DNA of 64,000 nucleotides, taken from contig SKKN01000022.1 in NCBI GenBank assembly GCA_007121455.1, positions 1-64,000 of the forward strand. The letters are read 5' to 3'. Below the pieces are notes generated by a model. It was not told the DNA's origin. It did no database searches and saw only the letters and a list, made by a program, of their open reading frames with translations. Shown one piece after another: positions 1-8,646 of the stretch (the first letter of the stretch is position 1; every line of letters starts with the position of its first letter). The DNA is from Gemmatimonadota bacterium. Lineage in GTDB: Bacteria > Gemmatimonadota > Gemmatimonadetes > Longimicrobiales > Gaopeijiaceae. The position numbers were made by a program, and so were the translations under genes.

Positions 1-1443
1 GCTCCGGTCCTCTCCCTCCGGCAACTCGAACAAGACGTCCTCGAGAAGGTTGGTCATCACGGTCTGGAGCCTCCTCGCCCCGATGTTCTCCATGCGCTCA
101 TTCAGGATCGTCGCAACTCGAGCGACCTCCTCGATCCCGTCCGACGCGAACTCCACCTCCGCCCCCTCCGTCAGGAGCATCGCCTTGTACTGGGCGGGAA
201 GAGCGTTTTTCGGTTCGGTGAGAATCCGAACGAAGTCCTTCTCGTCGAGGCTCGCCAACTCCACACGAATCGGAAACCGCCCCTGCAGCTCCGGGATGAG
301 GTCCGAAGGCTTCGCCACATGAAAGGCCCCGGCGGCGATGAAGAGGATGTGGTCCGTCCGGATGAGCCCGTACTTCGTCTGCACATTCGAGCCTTCCACG
401 ATGGGCAGGAGGTCGCGCTGAACCCCCTCCCGGCTCACGTCCGGTCCCGCCCCCCCTCGTTCCCCCACCACTTTGTCCACCTCGTCGAGAAAGACGATGC
501 CCATATCCTCCGTACGGTCGAGCGCCTCGTGGATCACCTCGTCCATGTCGACGAGCCGGTCGAGTTCGTCCTGGACGAGGACCCTTCGCGCTTCCGCCAC
601 GTTCACGGTCCGCCGCTTCGTCTTCTTGGGGAGCATATCCTGGAGCATTTCCATGAGGTTGTGGTCCAACCCCTCCATTCCTCCCATCGGCATCGACATC
701 GTGTCGAGAGAGCGGGTCTGCTGCACCTCCACTTCCACGGGCCGGTCCTCGAGCTTCCCGTCCCGGAGGAGGCCCCGCAGCTTCTCGCGGGTCCGGCGGC
801 GGCGCTCTTCGAGCCCCACCCCGTCCTCCTCGCCACCTTCCTCGCCCTTCCGCACGCCGGAAGGCCCGGCGACGAACGCAGGCGACCCCTCACCCCCTGC
901 ACCTTCGGGCGCCGGCCGGCGGCTCGTCTCCACCCGAACGCCTCCCTTTCGCCCACCGGATGGAGGTGAGGGGAGGAGGAGGTCGAGCAATCGCTCTTCG
1001 GCTCGCTCCTCAGCCTCTTCCTGGACGTCGTTCTCCCGTTCCTCCCGGACCATGTTCACGGCGGTATCGACCAGGTCGCGAATCATCGACTCCACGTCGC
1101 GCCCCACGTATCCCACCTCGGTGAACTTCGATGCTTCCACCTTCACGAATGGGGCGCCTGCAAGACGGGCGAGGCGGCGTGCAATCTCCGTCTTCCCCAC
1201 TCCGGTGGGTCCGATGAGGATGAGGTTGCTCGGCAGGATCTCGTCCCGCAGGTCGTCCGAGACGCGCTGCCGCCGCCACCGGTTCCGGAGTGCGATGGCC
1301 ACGGCCTTCTTCGCGTTCTCCTGACCCACGATGTACTTGTCCAGCTCCACCACGATCTGCCGCGGCGTGAGCTCATCCAGCCAGGGCTCCGCCTCCCCCT
1401 CGCTTCCAACGCTCCGGGAAGGATCCGATTCATTTTCGCTCAT
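1..1443 (-). CDS. hslU: HslU, ATPase/unfoldase of the HslUV protease (3' end outside window)
   Basis: AAA+ unfoldase that forms hexamers, unfolds cytoplasmic substrates and threads them into HslV. The frame is open from an ATG at 1443 to the window edge (481 codons). It shows Walker A GPTGVGKT (residues 78-85), the pore motif GYVGRD just after residue 110, Walker B with IVFLDEVDK near residue 315, and the sensor-2 region with IGARRLQTV shortly before the edge. By comparison with E. coli HslU, roughly 25-35 residues are missing at the C-terminus. The I-domain linker after about residue 158 is Gly/Pro/Glu-rich and longer than in E. coli. The gene lies 9 bases after hslV, so the two are surely co-transcribed. 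Confidence 0.97.
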   Translation of the reverse strand, partial: MSENESDPSRSVGSEGEAEPWLDELTPRQIVVELDKYIVGQENAKKAVAIALRNRWRRQRVSDDLRDEILPSNLILIGPTGVGKTEIARRLARLAGAPFVKVEASKFTEVGYVGRDVESMIRDLVDTAVNMVREERENDVQEEAEERAEERLLDLLLPSPPSGGRKGGVRVETSRRPAPEGAGGEGSPAFVAGPSGVRKGEEGGEEDGVGLEERRRRTREKLRGLLRDGKLEDRPVEVEVQQTRSLDTMSMPMGGMEGLDHNLMEMLQDMLPKKTKRRTVNVAEARRVLVQDELDRLVDMDEVIHEALDRTEDMGIVFLDEVDKVVGERGGAGPDVSREGVQRDLLPIVEGSNVQTKYGLIRTDHILFIAAGAFHVAKPSDLIPELQGRFPIRVELASLDEKDFVRILTEPKNALPAQYKAMLLTEGAEVEFASDGIEEVARVATILNERMENIGARRLQTVMTNLLEDVLFELPEGEDRS

Positions 1444-1452
1444 ATTCCCTCG

Positions 1453-1989
1453 CTACTTCAGCTCTAGTACCGTGATTCGGTCGTTCGTGTAGACGCAGAT
1501 CTCCGCTGCTGTTTCGAGCGCTTCGCGCACCATCTCCGCTGCCGGAAGCTCCGTATGCTTCCGCAACGCACGGGCCGCGGCAAGCGCGTAGCCTCCGCCG
1601 GATCCGATCGCCGCCACCTCGTCGTCCGGCTCGAGGACGTTCCCGTCGCCGCTCACGATGAAAAGCCGATCCTTATCGGCGACCACGAGCAAGGCATCCA
1701 GCCGGCGGAGGTATCGGTCGGTCCGCCAATCCTTCGCCAGCTCCACGCACGCGCGTGTGAGGTTGGCCGGATACCGCTCGAGCTTCTCTTCCAGCTTTTC
1801 GAAGAGGGTGAATGCGTCGGCCACTCCGCCTGCAAAGCCGGCCAGGATGGCCCCGTCCTTCAGCGTGCGCACCTTGGAAGCGGTCGCCTTGATGACCGTA
1901 TCTCCCATCGAAACCTGTCCGTCCGCACCCATCGCGACGGCGCCGTCGCGACGAATGGCAACGACGGTGGTGGAGCGAGTCCTCGTCAT
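1453..1989 (-). CDS. hslV: HslV, threonine peptidase subunit of HslUV
   Basis: Proteolytic subunit of the HslUV complex; it forms a double hexameric ring in the cytoplasm. The 178-residue protein matches the family over its whole length, including [26 protein letters not shown] and AIGSGG. The family's catalytic N-terminal Thr corresponds to Thr7 of the [10 protein letters not shown] segment, so the first six residues (MTRTRS) would have to be removed to expose it. E. coli HslV has only its Met before the Thr. The ATG at 1989 has a strong AGGAGG about 7 bases upstream. It lies between xerC and hslU. Confidence 0.97.
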   Translation of the reverse strand: MTRTRSTTVVAIRRDGAVAMGADGQVSMGDTVIKATASKVRTLKDGAILAGFAGGVADAFTLFEKLEEKLERYPANLTRACVELAKDWRTDRYLRRLDALLVVADKDRLFIVSGDGNVLEPDDEVAAIGSGGGYALAAARALRKHTELPAAEMVREALETAAEICVYTNDRITVLELK

Positions 1990-2007
1990 CCAGCTTCCTC
2001 CTGATCT

Positions 2008-2032
2008 CGCCTCGTCGTCTACGGACGAGGCG
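2008..2032. other. 9-bp perfect inverted repeat between xerC and hslV
   Basis: CGCCTCGTC (2008-2016) and GACGAGGCG (2024-2032) are perfectly complementary with a 7-base loop. The hairpin lies in the roughly 58-base spacer just upstream of the hslV ribosome binding site. No T-run follows on the minus strand, so it does not look like an intrinsic terminator; it could be an RNA processing or stability element that adjusts hslVU output relative to xerC. Confidence 0.5.
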
Positions 2033-2047
2033 TGTCATATGATGGTA

Positions 2048-2968
2048 CTACCCCCGGGGGTGGGCCGAACGATACACTTCCTTCAGGCGCTCCACCGAGG
2101 TGTGGGTGTAGATGCGGGTGGTCGAGAGGGAGGCGTGCCCCAGCAGCTCCTTCACGGCCATCAGATCCGCCCCGCCATCCAGGAGATGGGTGGCGAACGA
2201 ATGGCGGAGCGAGTGAGTGGACAGCCCTTCCCCGTCCGCGACCGTCTCGAGCAGCTCCCGGACTGAGGTCTGGATCGAGCGTCGGGAGAGTCGTCCTCCC
2301 CGGGCGTTGAGGAGTAGAGCTCCCCCCTCCGCACGATCCGTCGAATGGCGAGCCACGACCTCCGTTCTCCTCGGCTCGTACCGTCGGATCGCCACCACGG
2401 CGGAGCCGGTCAGTGGAACGATCCGCTCCCTCCGCCCCTTCCCACGCACCTTTGCCCGGTCCCCTACGAGATCGATCCGGGACATCGAGAGATCGTGAAG
2501 CTCGGAGAGCCGGAGCCCGCTTCCGTAGAGAAGCTCGAGCATCACGAGATCTCGAGTTCCCTTGAGCGTCCCCTCGGCCGCACGACCTTCAGCCATCTGG
2601 AAGAGGACGGAGATCCCCTCCCGTCCCACGTGGCCCGGAAGCGTACGCTCCCCCCTCGGACTCCGCACGGCCCGTGCCGGATTGGCCGGGACGAGTCCCT
2701 CGCGGTGGAGGAACCGGAAGAAGGATCGGACCGCAGAGAGCTTCCGGGCGGCGGTACGGCGAGTGAGACCCTTCCGATGAAGCCATCCCATGAAGCTGCG
2801 GAGGGTGAGCCGGTCGACATGGGTCCACGCCCAATCGGGTGTGCCGTAGTAGCTCGTGAGGAAGGCTTGCAGATCCTCGAGGTCGTTTCGGTACGCCGTG
2901 ACGGTACGCGGCGAGAGGTTTCGCTCGTCGGAAAGGTGTCGAAGGAAATCCGGAACGGCGTCGGCCAA
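2048..2968 (-). CDS. xerC: XerC-type tyrosine recombinase
   Basis: Site-specific recombinase, expected to resolve chromosome dimers at dif with a XerD partner. It is 306 residues, the normal length. The N-terminal SAM-like core-binding domain covers about residues 4-90, followed by the catalytic domain. The full catalytic set is visible: Arg153, Lys177, His252, Arg255, His278 and the nucleophile Tyr287 (TRIYTH). The reading frame stays open far upstream into trmFO, but the family N-terminus matches the TTG at 2968, which has GGGGAGGGAG upstream and lies 17 bases after the trmFO stop. The order trmFO-xerC-hslV-hslU matches gid-codV-clpQ-clpY of Bacillus. Confidence 0.93.
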   Translation of the reverse strand: MADAVPDFLRHLSDERNLSPRTVTAYRNDLEDLQAFLTSYYGTPDWAWTHVDRLTLRSFMGWLHRKGLTRRTAARKLSAVRSFFRFLHREGLVPANPARAVRSPRGERTLPGHVGREGISVLFQMAEGRAAEGTLKGTRDLVMLELLYGSGLRLSELHDLSMSRIDLVGDRAKVRGKGRRERIVPLTGSAVVAIRRYEPRRTEVVARHSTDRAEGGALLLNARGGRLSRRSIQTSVRELLETVADGEGLSTHSLRHSFATHLLDGGADLMAVKELLGHASLSTTRIYTHTSVERLKEVYRSAHPRG

Positions 2969-2985
2969 GTGGAGTCTCCCTCCCC

Positions 2986-4344
2986 TCAATCGCCCAATGC
3001 GGTGGAGGCGAGCTCTTCGGGAAGCGGATGGATCTCGAGTCCCGCCACTTCCATCCACTGCCCGAAGTCTCGAAGAGCGCGCTCGGCCAGCCGGATCCGT
3101 TTCTCTCGCTTGTTCCGGATCTTCCCCGGGAGAGGGTCGACGAGCCCCCAGTTCGAGTTCATCGGCTGGAAGCGTTCCGGGTCGCATTCCCGCAGGTAGC
3201 GCAGGAGTGCGCCGAGCATCGTGGTGGAAGGGGGGAGAAGGGGCTCCTTTCCTTCGGCGATGCGAGCCATATTCGCGCCGGCCAGGATCCCGCTCGCAGC
3301 GGACTCGGTATACCCTTCCACGCCGGTGAGTTGGCCTGCGAAGATCACCTCCGGCCGATCGGGCAGCGCGCCGTGCTGCGTCAGGCGCCCCGGGAAGTTC
3401 AGGTAGCTGTTCCGGTGGATCGCACCCCACCGGAGGAATTCCGCGTCCTGGAGGCCGGGAATCATTCGGAACACCCGCGACTGCTCCGGGATGCGGAGGC
3501 GGGTCTGGAAGCCCACCATGTTCCACATCTGCCCCGCGCGATCCTCCCGGCGGAGCTGTACCACCGCATACGGCCTTTTACCGGTCCGGGGATCCGTGAG
3601 CCCAACAGGCTTCATCGGTCCGAAGCGCAACGTGTCTTCTCCCCGCTCCGCCATGACTTCCACCGGGAGGCACCCCTCGAAGTACGGCACGGCGTCCCAG
3701 TCGTGACCAGAGTGGACATCCGCGTGCTTCAACTCGCGGAGAAACGCTTCGTACTCCTCATGGGTGAGTGGGCAGTTGAGGTAGTCCGCCTCCTGTGCGT
3801 ACCGACCCTGGGCGAAGACCAGCTCCCGGTCGAGCGACTCGTGGTCCACGATCGGAGCGATCGCATCGTAGAATGCCAGCCCCTCCTCCCCCACCGCCTC
3901 CTCGATCGACCGTGAGAGAGCATCCGAGGTCAGGGGTCCCGTCGCGATCACGGTCGGACCTTCGGGTATCCGGGTGCACTCCTCTCGGCGGATTTCGATC
4001 CGGGGGTCCGTGCTGACCGCCTCGGTCATCTTCTCGGCGAAGATTGCCCGGTCCACCGCAAGCGCCCCACCGGCGGGAACCCGAGCCTCGTCCGCCGCCC
4101 GAAGCAGGGTCGAGCCCAGGGCCCGCATCTCCCTCTTGAGCTGCCCGTGCGCATTCGCCGCATCCTCGCTCTTGAAGGAGTTCGTGCAGACGAGCTCCCC
4201 GAACAGATCGGTCTGGTGGGCCGGGGTCTCCCTGCCCGGCCGCATCTCGTGGAGGATCACATCATGACCACATCTCGTCAGATGCTTCGCAGCTTCGCAG
4301 CCGGCGAGTCCGCCGCCGACGACATGAACGGGAACGAACGTCAT
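2986..4344 (-). CDS. trmFO: TrmFO, folate-dependent tRNA m5U54 methyltransferase
   Basis: FAD enzyme that makes 5-methyluridine at position 54 of tRNA using methylene-tetrahydrofolate. The 452-residue protein begins with the dinucleotide-binding motif GGGLAG (residues 10-15) and carries Cys53 in LVCTNSF, the position of a catalytically important Cys in the B. subtilis enzyme. The later segments YFEGCLPVEVMAERG, FAGQLTGVEGYTES and MNSNWGL are typical of the family. The ATG at 4344 overlaps the topA stop as ATGA and has GGAGGCGA upstream. An earlier in-frame ATG at 4404 lies inside topA and is not supported by the family N-terminus. Confidence 0.96.
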   Translation of the reverse strand: MTFVPVHVVGGGLAGCEAAKHLTRCGHDVILHEMRPGRETPAHQTDLFGELVCTNSFKSEDAANAHGQLKREMRALGSTLLRAADEARVPAGGALAVDRAIFAEKMTEAVSTDPRIEIRREECTRIPEGPTVIATGPLTSDALSRSIEEAVGEEGLAFYDAIAPIVDHESLDRELVFAQGRYAQEADYLNCPLTHEEYEAFLRELKHADVHSGHDWDAVPYFEGCLPVEVMAERGEDTLRFGPMKPVGLTDPRTGKRPYAVVQLRREDRAGQMWNMVGFQTRLRIPEQSRVFRMIPGLQDAEFLRWGAIHRNSYLNFPGRLTQHGALPDRPEVIFAGQLTGVEGYTESAASGILAGANMARIAEGKEPLLPPSTTMLGALLRYLRECDPERFQPMNSNWGLVDPLPGKIRNKREKRIRLAERALRDFGQWMEVAGLEIHPLPEELASTALGD

Positions 4345-6773
4345 CCCTTCGCCTCCACCACTCCCACTTCCTCGGGAGTGAACTCCGCGCTGCACGAAGG
4401 ACACCGAAAGTGCTCCCCCTTCTTCTTGGTGGAGCGAGACTCCAAAAACGGGTGCTCACACTCCGGACAGGGAGTCCGCACCGGCTCGTTCCAGGTCGAC
4501 CAATCGCAGTCCGGATAGCGGGTGCATCCCCAGAAGGGCTTCCCCTTTCGGGTGCGTTTCACGCCGATTGCCCCCTCGCCGCACTCGGGGCAGGAGAGGC
4601 CTGGGATCGTGATCGGCTTCGTCCCCTTGCACTCGGGGTACGCCGTGCAGGCGAGGAACTCCCCGAAGCGACCACGCTTCACGACCATGGCGGAGCCGCA
4701 CTTGTCGCACTTCTCATCCGTTTCCTTCGGGATCGCCGGCCCCCCGTCCTCATCGAGCGGCCGGGTATAGCGGCACTCGGGATAGCTCGAACAGGCGACG
4801 AACGGCCCGAATCGCCCGCGTCGAGCCTTCAGCTCCCCCTCGCACTCGGGACAGCGCTCCCCTTTCAGGTCCGGAAGATCCTCGCCATCGACCGGACGAG
4901 TCGTGCGGCAGTCGGGGTATCCGGAACATCCGAGGAAGCGGCCGTACCGATTCCACTTCACCACCATCGGACGACCGCACTCGGAGCAGGTCTCTCCCTC
5001 CGCAGCGAGGATCTCCTTCACGATCTCGTCCGAAGATGCCTTTCCCTCGCGGAGTCGATCCTCGAAGGGAGGGTAGAAGTCCTGCAGAAGGGCCCGCCAC
5101 TCGACGCTCCCCTCCTCCACTCGGTCGAGGTCCTCCTCCATTCGGCTCGTGAAATCGACATCGAAGAGCTCCGGGAAGACCCGGACGAGGAGCTTCGCCA
5201 CGGTGTCGCCGAGGTCCGTCGGCTTGAACCTCCCTTTCTCCACTTCGACATAGCCGCGATCCCGCAGCGTCGAAATGATCTGAGCATAGGTCGAGGGCCG
5301 ACCGATTCCCTGCTCCTCGAGCGCCTTCACCAGACTTGCCTCGGAAAATCGAGGGGGAGGCTGTGTGAAGTGCTGGTTCGGCTCCAATCCCTTCTTCTCC
5401 GGCTCGGCACCTTCGGAAAGCTCGGGAAGCGGGTCCATGTCGTCGAGCCCCTTCCGGCCGCCGGACTCGGTCGCTTCGGAGTAGACCCGCGTGAAGCCGG
5501 GAAACTTGAGGATGGACCCCGTGGCCCGGAAGAGGTATCGACGGCCGTCACTCCCTTCGAGATCCAGATCTACGGTCGTGGTATCGAATACCGCCGGGGC
5601 CATCTGCCCTGCGACGAACCGGAGCCAGATCACTTCGTAGAGCCTTGCCCCGTCATCGTCGAGGAAGCGGCGAGCTTCCTTCGGATGGAGGGTGGGGTCC
5701 GTGGGCCGGATCGCTTCATGGGCCTCCTGTGCCCCCTTCTGTTGCTTTCCGGCCCAGGTGCGAAGCGACGGCGACAGGTACGATTCCCCCATCTCCCTCC
5801 GCACCCAGTCGCGTGCCTGCCCGGCCGCCTCCGACGAAACGCGCGTCGAGTCCGTCCGCATGTATGTGATCAGTCCCACCGCTCCCCGGGAGCCCATCTC
5901 GACGCCCTCGTAGAGACGCTGCGCCACGCCCATCGTCTTCCGGGCCGAGAAACGGTGTCGCTTCGCCGCCTCCTGCTGGAGTGTGGAGGTGGTGAATGGT
6001 GGGGGCGGATTCTTGCGGCGCTCCCATCGCTTGACGCTGGTGACTCGGAATGGGGTGTCCGAGAGGGCTTCGAGAACGGCCTTCGCCTCATCCTCGTTCG
6101 CGAGGGTGAAGGACTTCCCGTCAACCTTGTGGAGGCGTGCTTCGAACGGTTGACCCTCCTCCTCGAGGAGGGCACGGATCGACCAGTACTCTTCCGCCTC
6201 GAACGCCCGGATCTCATCCTCTCGCTCACAGATGACGCGCAGGGCGACGGTCTGGACTCGCCCAGCGGAGAGGCCGGGGCGGATCGGCTTCCACAGGAAG
6301 GGACTCACCTTGTATCCGACGAGCCGGTCGAGGATTCTCCGGGCCTGCTGCGCATCGACCTTCCGCATATCCAGCCGACCCGGAGAGCCGAGCGCGTCCT
6401 TCACCGCCCGGGAAGTGACCTCGCGGAACTCCACCCGTTGGAACCGGTCCATGTCCTTCAGATACCCGAGCTGCTCCGCCACATGATAGGCGATCGCCTC
6501 TCCCTCGCGGTCGGGGTCGGTGGCGAGAATCACGGCCTCCGCTTTTCGCGCCTTGTCCCGGAGCTCCTTCAGCACCTTCCCCTTACCTCTGATCGTGACG
6601 TACTTGGGCTCGAATCCGCCCTCCACGTCGACGCCCAGCTCCTTCTTGGGGAGATCACGCACGTGACCCACCGAGGCGGCGACCTCGTAGTCGCGGCCCA
6701 GGTACTTGCCGATGGTCCGGGCTTTCGCGGGTGACTCCACGATCACCAGGTTGCGCTTCTTCCCGTTCGTCAT
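4341..6773 (-). CDS. topA: DNA topoisomerase I (type IA)
   Basis: Relaxes negatively supercoiled DNA by cutting one strand through a 5'-phosphotyrosine. The 810-residue protein has an N-terminal Toprim domain with VESPAKART (about 12-20) and DPDREGEA (86-93), the active-site Tyr304 in LITYMRTDSTR, and then a C-terminal tail of five four-Cys zinc ribbons with repeated CPEC...CxxYPxC spacing. Five ribbons is a rather long tail. The ATG at 6773 overlaps the aroK stop as ATGA. The longer open frame upstream runs into aroK in another frame and is not coding. Confidence 0.97.
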   Translation of the reverse strand: MTNGKKRNLVIVESPAKARTIGKYLGRDYEVAASVGHVRDLPKKELGVDVEGGFEPKYVTIRGKGKVLKELRDKARKAEAVILATDPDREGEAIAYHVAEQLGYLKDMDRFQRVEFREVTSRAVKDALGSPGRLDMRKVDAQQARRILDRLVGYKVSPFLWKPIRPGLSAGRVQTVALRVICEREDEIRAFEAEEYWSIRALLEEEGQPFEARLHKVDGKSFTLANEDEAKAVLEALSDTPFRVTSVKRWERRKNPPPPFTTSTLQQEAAKRHRFSARKTMGVAQRLYEGVEMGSRGAVGLITYMRTDSTRVSSEAAGQARDWVRREMGESYLSPSLRTWAGKQQKGAQEAHEAIRPTDPTLHPKEARRFLDDDGARLYEVIWLRFVAGQMAPAVFDTTTVDLDLEGSDGRRYLFRATGSILKFPGFTRVYSEATESGGRKGLDDMDPLPELSEGAEPEKKGLEPNQHFTQPPPRFSEASLVKALEEQGIGRPSTYAQIISTLRDRGYVEVEKGRFKPTDLGDTVAKLLVRVFPELFDVDFTSRMEEDLDRVEEGSVEWRALLQDFYPPFEDRLREGKASSDEIVKEILAAEGETCSECGRPMVVKWNRYGRFLGCSGYPDCRTTRPVDGEDLPDLKGERCPECEGELKARRGRFGPFVACSSYPECRYTRPLDEDGGPAIPKETDEKCDKCGSAMVVKRGRFGEFLACTAYPECKGTKPITIPGLSCPECGEGAIGVKRTRKGKPFWGCTRYPDCDWSTWNEPVRTPCPECEHPFLESRSTKKKGEHFRCPSCSAEFTPEEVGVVEAKG

Positions 6774-7321
6774 CCGTTCGTCGATATCCCTTTCGTTCGG
6801 AGCACGCGAAGGATGTGCTCCGCCAACTCCGGGGGAGTCCGTGTCTCCGTCTCCAGATGGAGGTCGGCCTGCCCGTAATAGCCGGCCCTCTTGGTCATGA
6901 GGTTTCGTGCGGCCTCTTCCGGATCCGGCACCTCGAGAAGTGGCCGCCCTCCCCCTTCGTGCCGCACCCGCCGGATGGCCGTGTCCGCCTCCACCTTCAG
7001 CCAGACGGAGAGGGTTTCGGGGCCCGCGGATTCGATGCGCCCTGCTCGACAGGGCCATCCACCGCCCGACGCCAGCACGATCCGTTCCTCTTTCAGGAGC
7101 TCGGCCCCGAGCTCCTCTTCCACGGCCCGGAATGCTGCCTCGCCCTGGACGCGGAAGAGCTCCGGGATCGTCTTCCCTGTCCGCTCTTCGATCACCTCAT
7201 CGAGATCGGCGAAGGCCCAGCCGAGCCGCGACGCGAGGAGGCGTCCCGTCGTCGTCTTTCCACTCCCCATGAATCCGACGAGAAGCACGCGGCGGCAGGG
7301 AATGATGTCACCGCTCCCCAT
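6770..7321 (-). CDS. aroK: shikimate kinase
   Basis: Phosphorylates shikimate to shikimate-3-phosphate, the fifth step of chorismate synthesis, in the cytoplasm. The 183-residue protein has the P-loop GFMGSGKT (16-23), the shikimate-contact DLDEVIE (39-45), the ASGGGW glycine loop and the lid Arg in GGGRPLL. It starts 14 bases inside the end of aroC and its stop overlaps the topA start, so aroC-aroK-topA are translationally linked. Pairing of aroC with aroK supports the assignment. Confidence 0.95.
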   Translation of the reverse strand: MGSGDIIPCRRVLLVGFMGSGKTTTGRLLASRLGWAFADLDEVIEERTGKTIPELFRVQGEAAFRAVEEELGAELLKEERIVLASGGGWPCRAGRIESAGPETLSVWLKVEADTAIRRVRHEGGGRPLLEVPDPEEAARNLMTKRAGYYGQADLHLETETRTPPELAEHILRVLRTKGISTNG

Positions 7322-8525
7322 ATCCTCGTCCGGCGAGGTACGCGAGGTACTCCTCGAAGTTCCTGCGGAGTTCGGAGAGGGAATCGCCCCCGAACTTCTC
7401 CATCACGGCGTCTGCCAGCACGAGTGCAACCATCGCCTCGCCGACCACCGCAGCGGCAGGCACGGCGCATACGTCGCTCCGCTCGGTCGCCGCCGCGTCC
7501 GCCTCCCCTGTGCGCAAGTCCACGGAGGGAAGGCGATTCTTCATGAGGGTAGAAATGGGCTTCATCGCCCCCCGTACCACGAGGGGCGCGCCTGTCGTGA
7601 CTCCCCCTTCCAGACCACCTGCACCATTTGTCGAACGCACGAACCCGCCCGATCGCGTGCTCTCGTCCTCGCGCACGATCGCGTCGTGCACTCTGGAGCC
7701 GGGCCGGCGCGCGCCTTCGAAGCCGAGGCCTACCTCGACCCCCTTGATCGCCTGAATCGACATGACGGCGCCGGCGAGCCGCCCGTCCAATTTCCGGTCC
7801 CACGACACGTGACTCCCCAATCCCACCGGCAAGCCGGTCGCCACGACCTCGAAAATCCCTCCGAGGGTGTCCCCTTCTTCCTTGGCACGGTCGATGGCGC
7901 TCATCATCCGCTGTCCCGCCTCGTCGTCCAGCGCCCGGACCGGCGACCCGTCCGCGACGGCGTTCAGCTCCTCCGGAATGGGCTCCGGGTCGGCAGCCGC
8001 TACGTCCCCGATCGAACGGACGAATGAACCGATCTTGACGCCCAACTCCGACAGCAGCCGCTTCGCAACCGCTCCGCATGCCACCCGTGCCGCCGTCTCC
8101 CGTGCAGAGGCCCGCTCGAGGATGTCCCGCGTATCTCGCCGGTCATGCTTCAGGACCCCGACCAGGTCTGCGTGACCGGGGCGCGGGAGGTACATCGGAC
8201 GGAGGGCCTTCGGGTTTTCGTCCGGATCGGGAGGAAGATGGCTCATCGCCGTCGTCCAGTTCTTCCAATCCCGGTTCCAGATGACCATGGAAAGAGGGGA
8301 CCCCAGGGTCTCGCCCAGGCGGACGCCCGAGATCAGCTCCGCCCGGTCGGACTCGATCTTCATTCGCCGGCCCCTCCCGTACCCCCCCTGCCTCCTCTTC
8401 AGCTCGGGATCCACGTCCCGCTCCATCTCGAGGGAGAGTCCGGCGGGAATCCCCTCCAACAGTGCCACCAGGCCGCGCCCGTGGGATTCACCAGCGGTGC
8501 GGAAGTCGATTCGACGCAAGCTCAT
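7308..8525 (-). CDS. aroC: chorismate synthase
   Basis: Makes chorismate from EPSP with reduced FMN, the last common step to aromatic amino acids, folate and quinones. The 405-residue protein has the family signatures TAGESHGRGL near the N-terminus, GRRMKIESD, RPGHADL, RASARETAARVA and, near the C-terminus, the Asp-rich RTGEADAAATERSDVCAVPAA. The ATG at 8525 is preceded by GGAGG at 9 bases and directly follows the T-run of a hairpin (see 8543-8568). The frame stays open upstream across that hairpin, but nothing there resembles AroC. It is the first gene of the housekeeping operon. Confidence 0.96.
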   Translation of the reverse strand: MSLRRIDFRTAGESHGRGLVALLEGIPAGLSLEMERDVDPELKRRQGGYGRGRRMKIESDRAELISGVRLGETLGSPLSMVIWNRDWKNWTTAMSHLPPDPDENPKALRPMYLPRPGHADLVGVLKHDRRDTRDILERASARETAARVACGAVAKRLLSELGVKIGSFVRSIGDVAAADPEPIPEELNAVADGSPVRALDDEAGQRMMSAIDRAKEEGDTLGGIFEVVATGLPVGLGSHVSWDRKLDGRLAGAVMSIQAIKGVEVGLGFEGARRPGSRVHDAIVREDESTRSGGFVRSTNGAGGLEGGVTTGAPLVVRGAMKPISTLMKNRLPSVDLRTGEADAAATERSDVCAVPAAAVVGEAMVALVLADAVMEKFGGDSLSELRRNFEEYLAYLAGRGYGER

Positions 8526-8542
8526 CCTCTCGTTCCTCCACG

Positions 8543-8568
8543 AAAAAGACCCGGCGGGAGGCCGGGCC
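8543..8568 (-). terminator. intrinsic terminator-like hairpin before aroC
   Basis: On the minus strand CCCGGC-CTCCC-GCCGGG is followed by TCTTTTT, a textbook Rho-independent terminator. It ends transcription from the pilus/lipoprotein operon, or attenuates aroC, whose ribosome binding site lies immediately after the T-run. An upstream segment CGGGAGGC (8600-8607) is complementary to GCCTCCCG inside the hairpin (8555-8562), which would allow an alternative fold. Confidence 0.75.
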
Positions 8569-8646
8569 TTCGTGCCACACTCCTTCGAATCCACAAAGTG
8601 CCTCCCGGCCCGGAGCATGTCCAGACCGAGACGGCACGCGATGGGC

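Noticed and set aside
2969-3526. Upstream extension of xerC giving 492 residues
   Set aside because: The extra part lies wholly inside trmFO in another frame and does not resemble a recombinase.
4410-6734. Long plus-strand reading frame (774 codons) opposite topA
   Set aside because: Antisense shadow of topA caused by high GC; Arg/Leu/Gly/Pro-rich, no domain, while topA is certain on the other strand.
8526-8646. In-frame N-terminal extension or leader peptide of aroC starting at an upstream GTG
   Set aside because: It would translate through the terminator hairpin and has no similarity to AroC; no stop codon separates it, so it is not a normal leader peptide.
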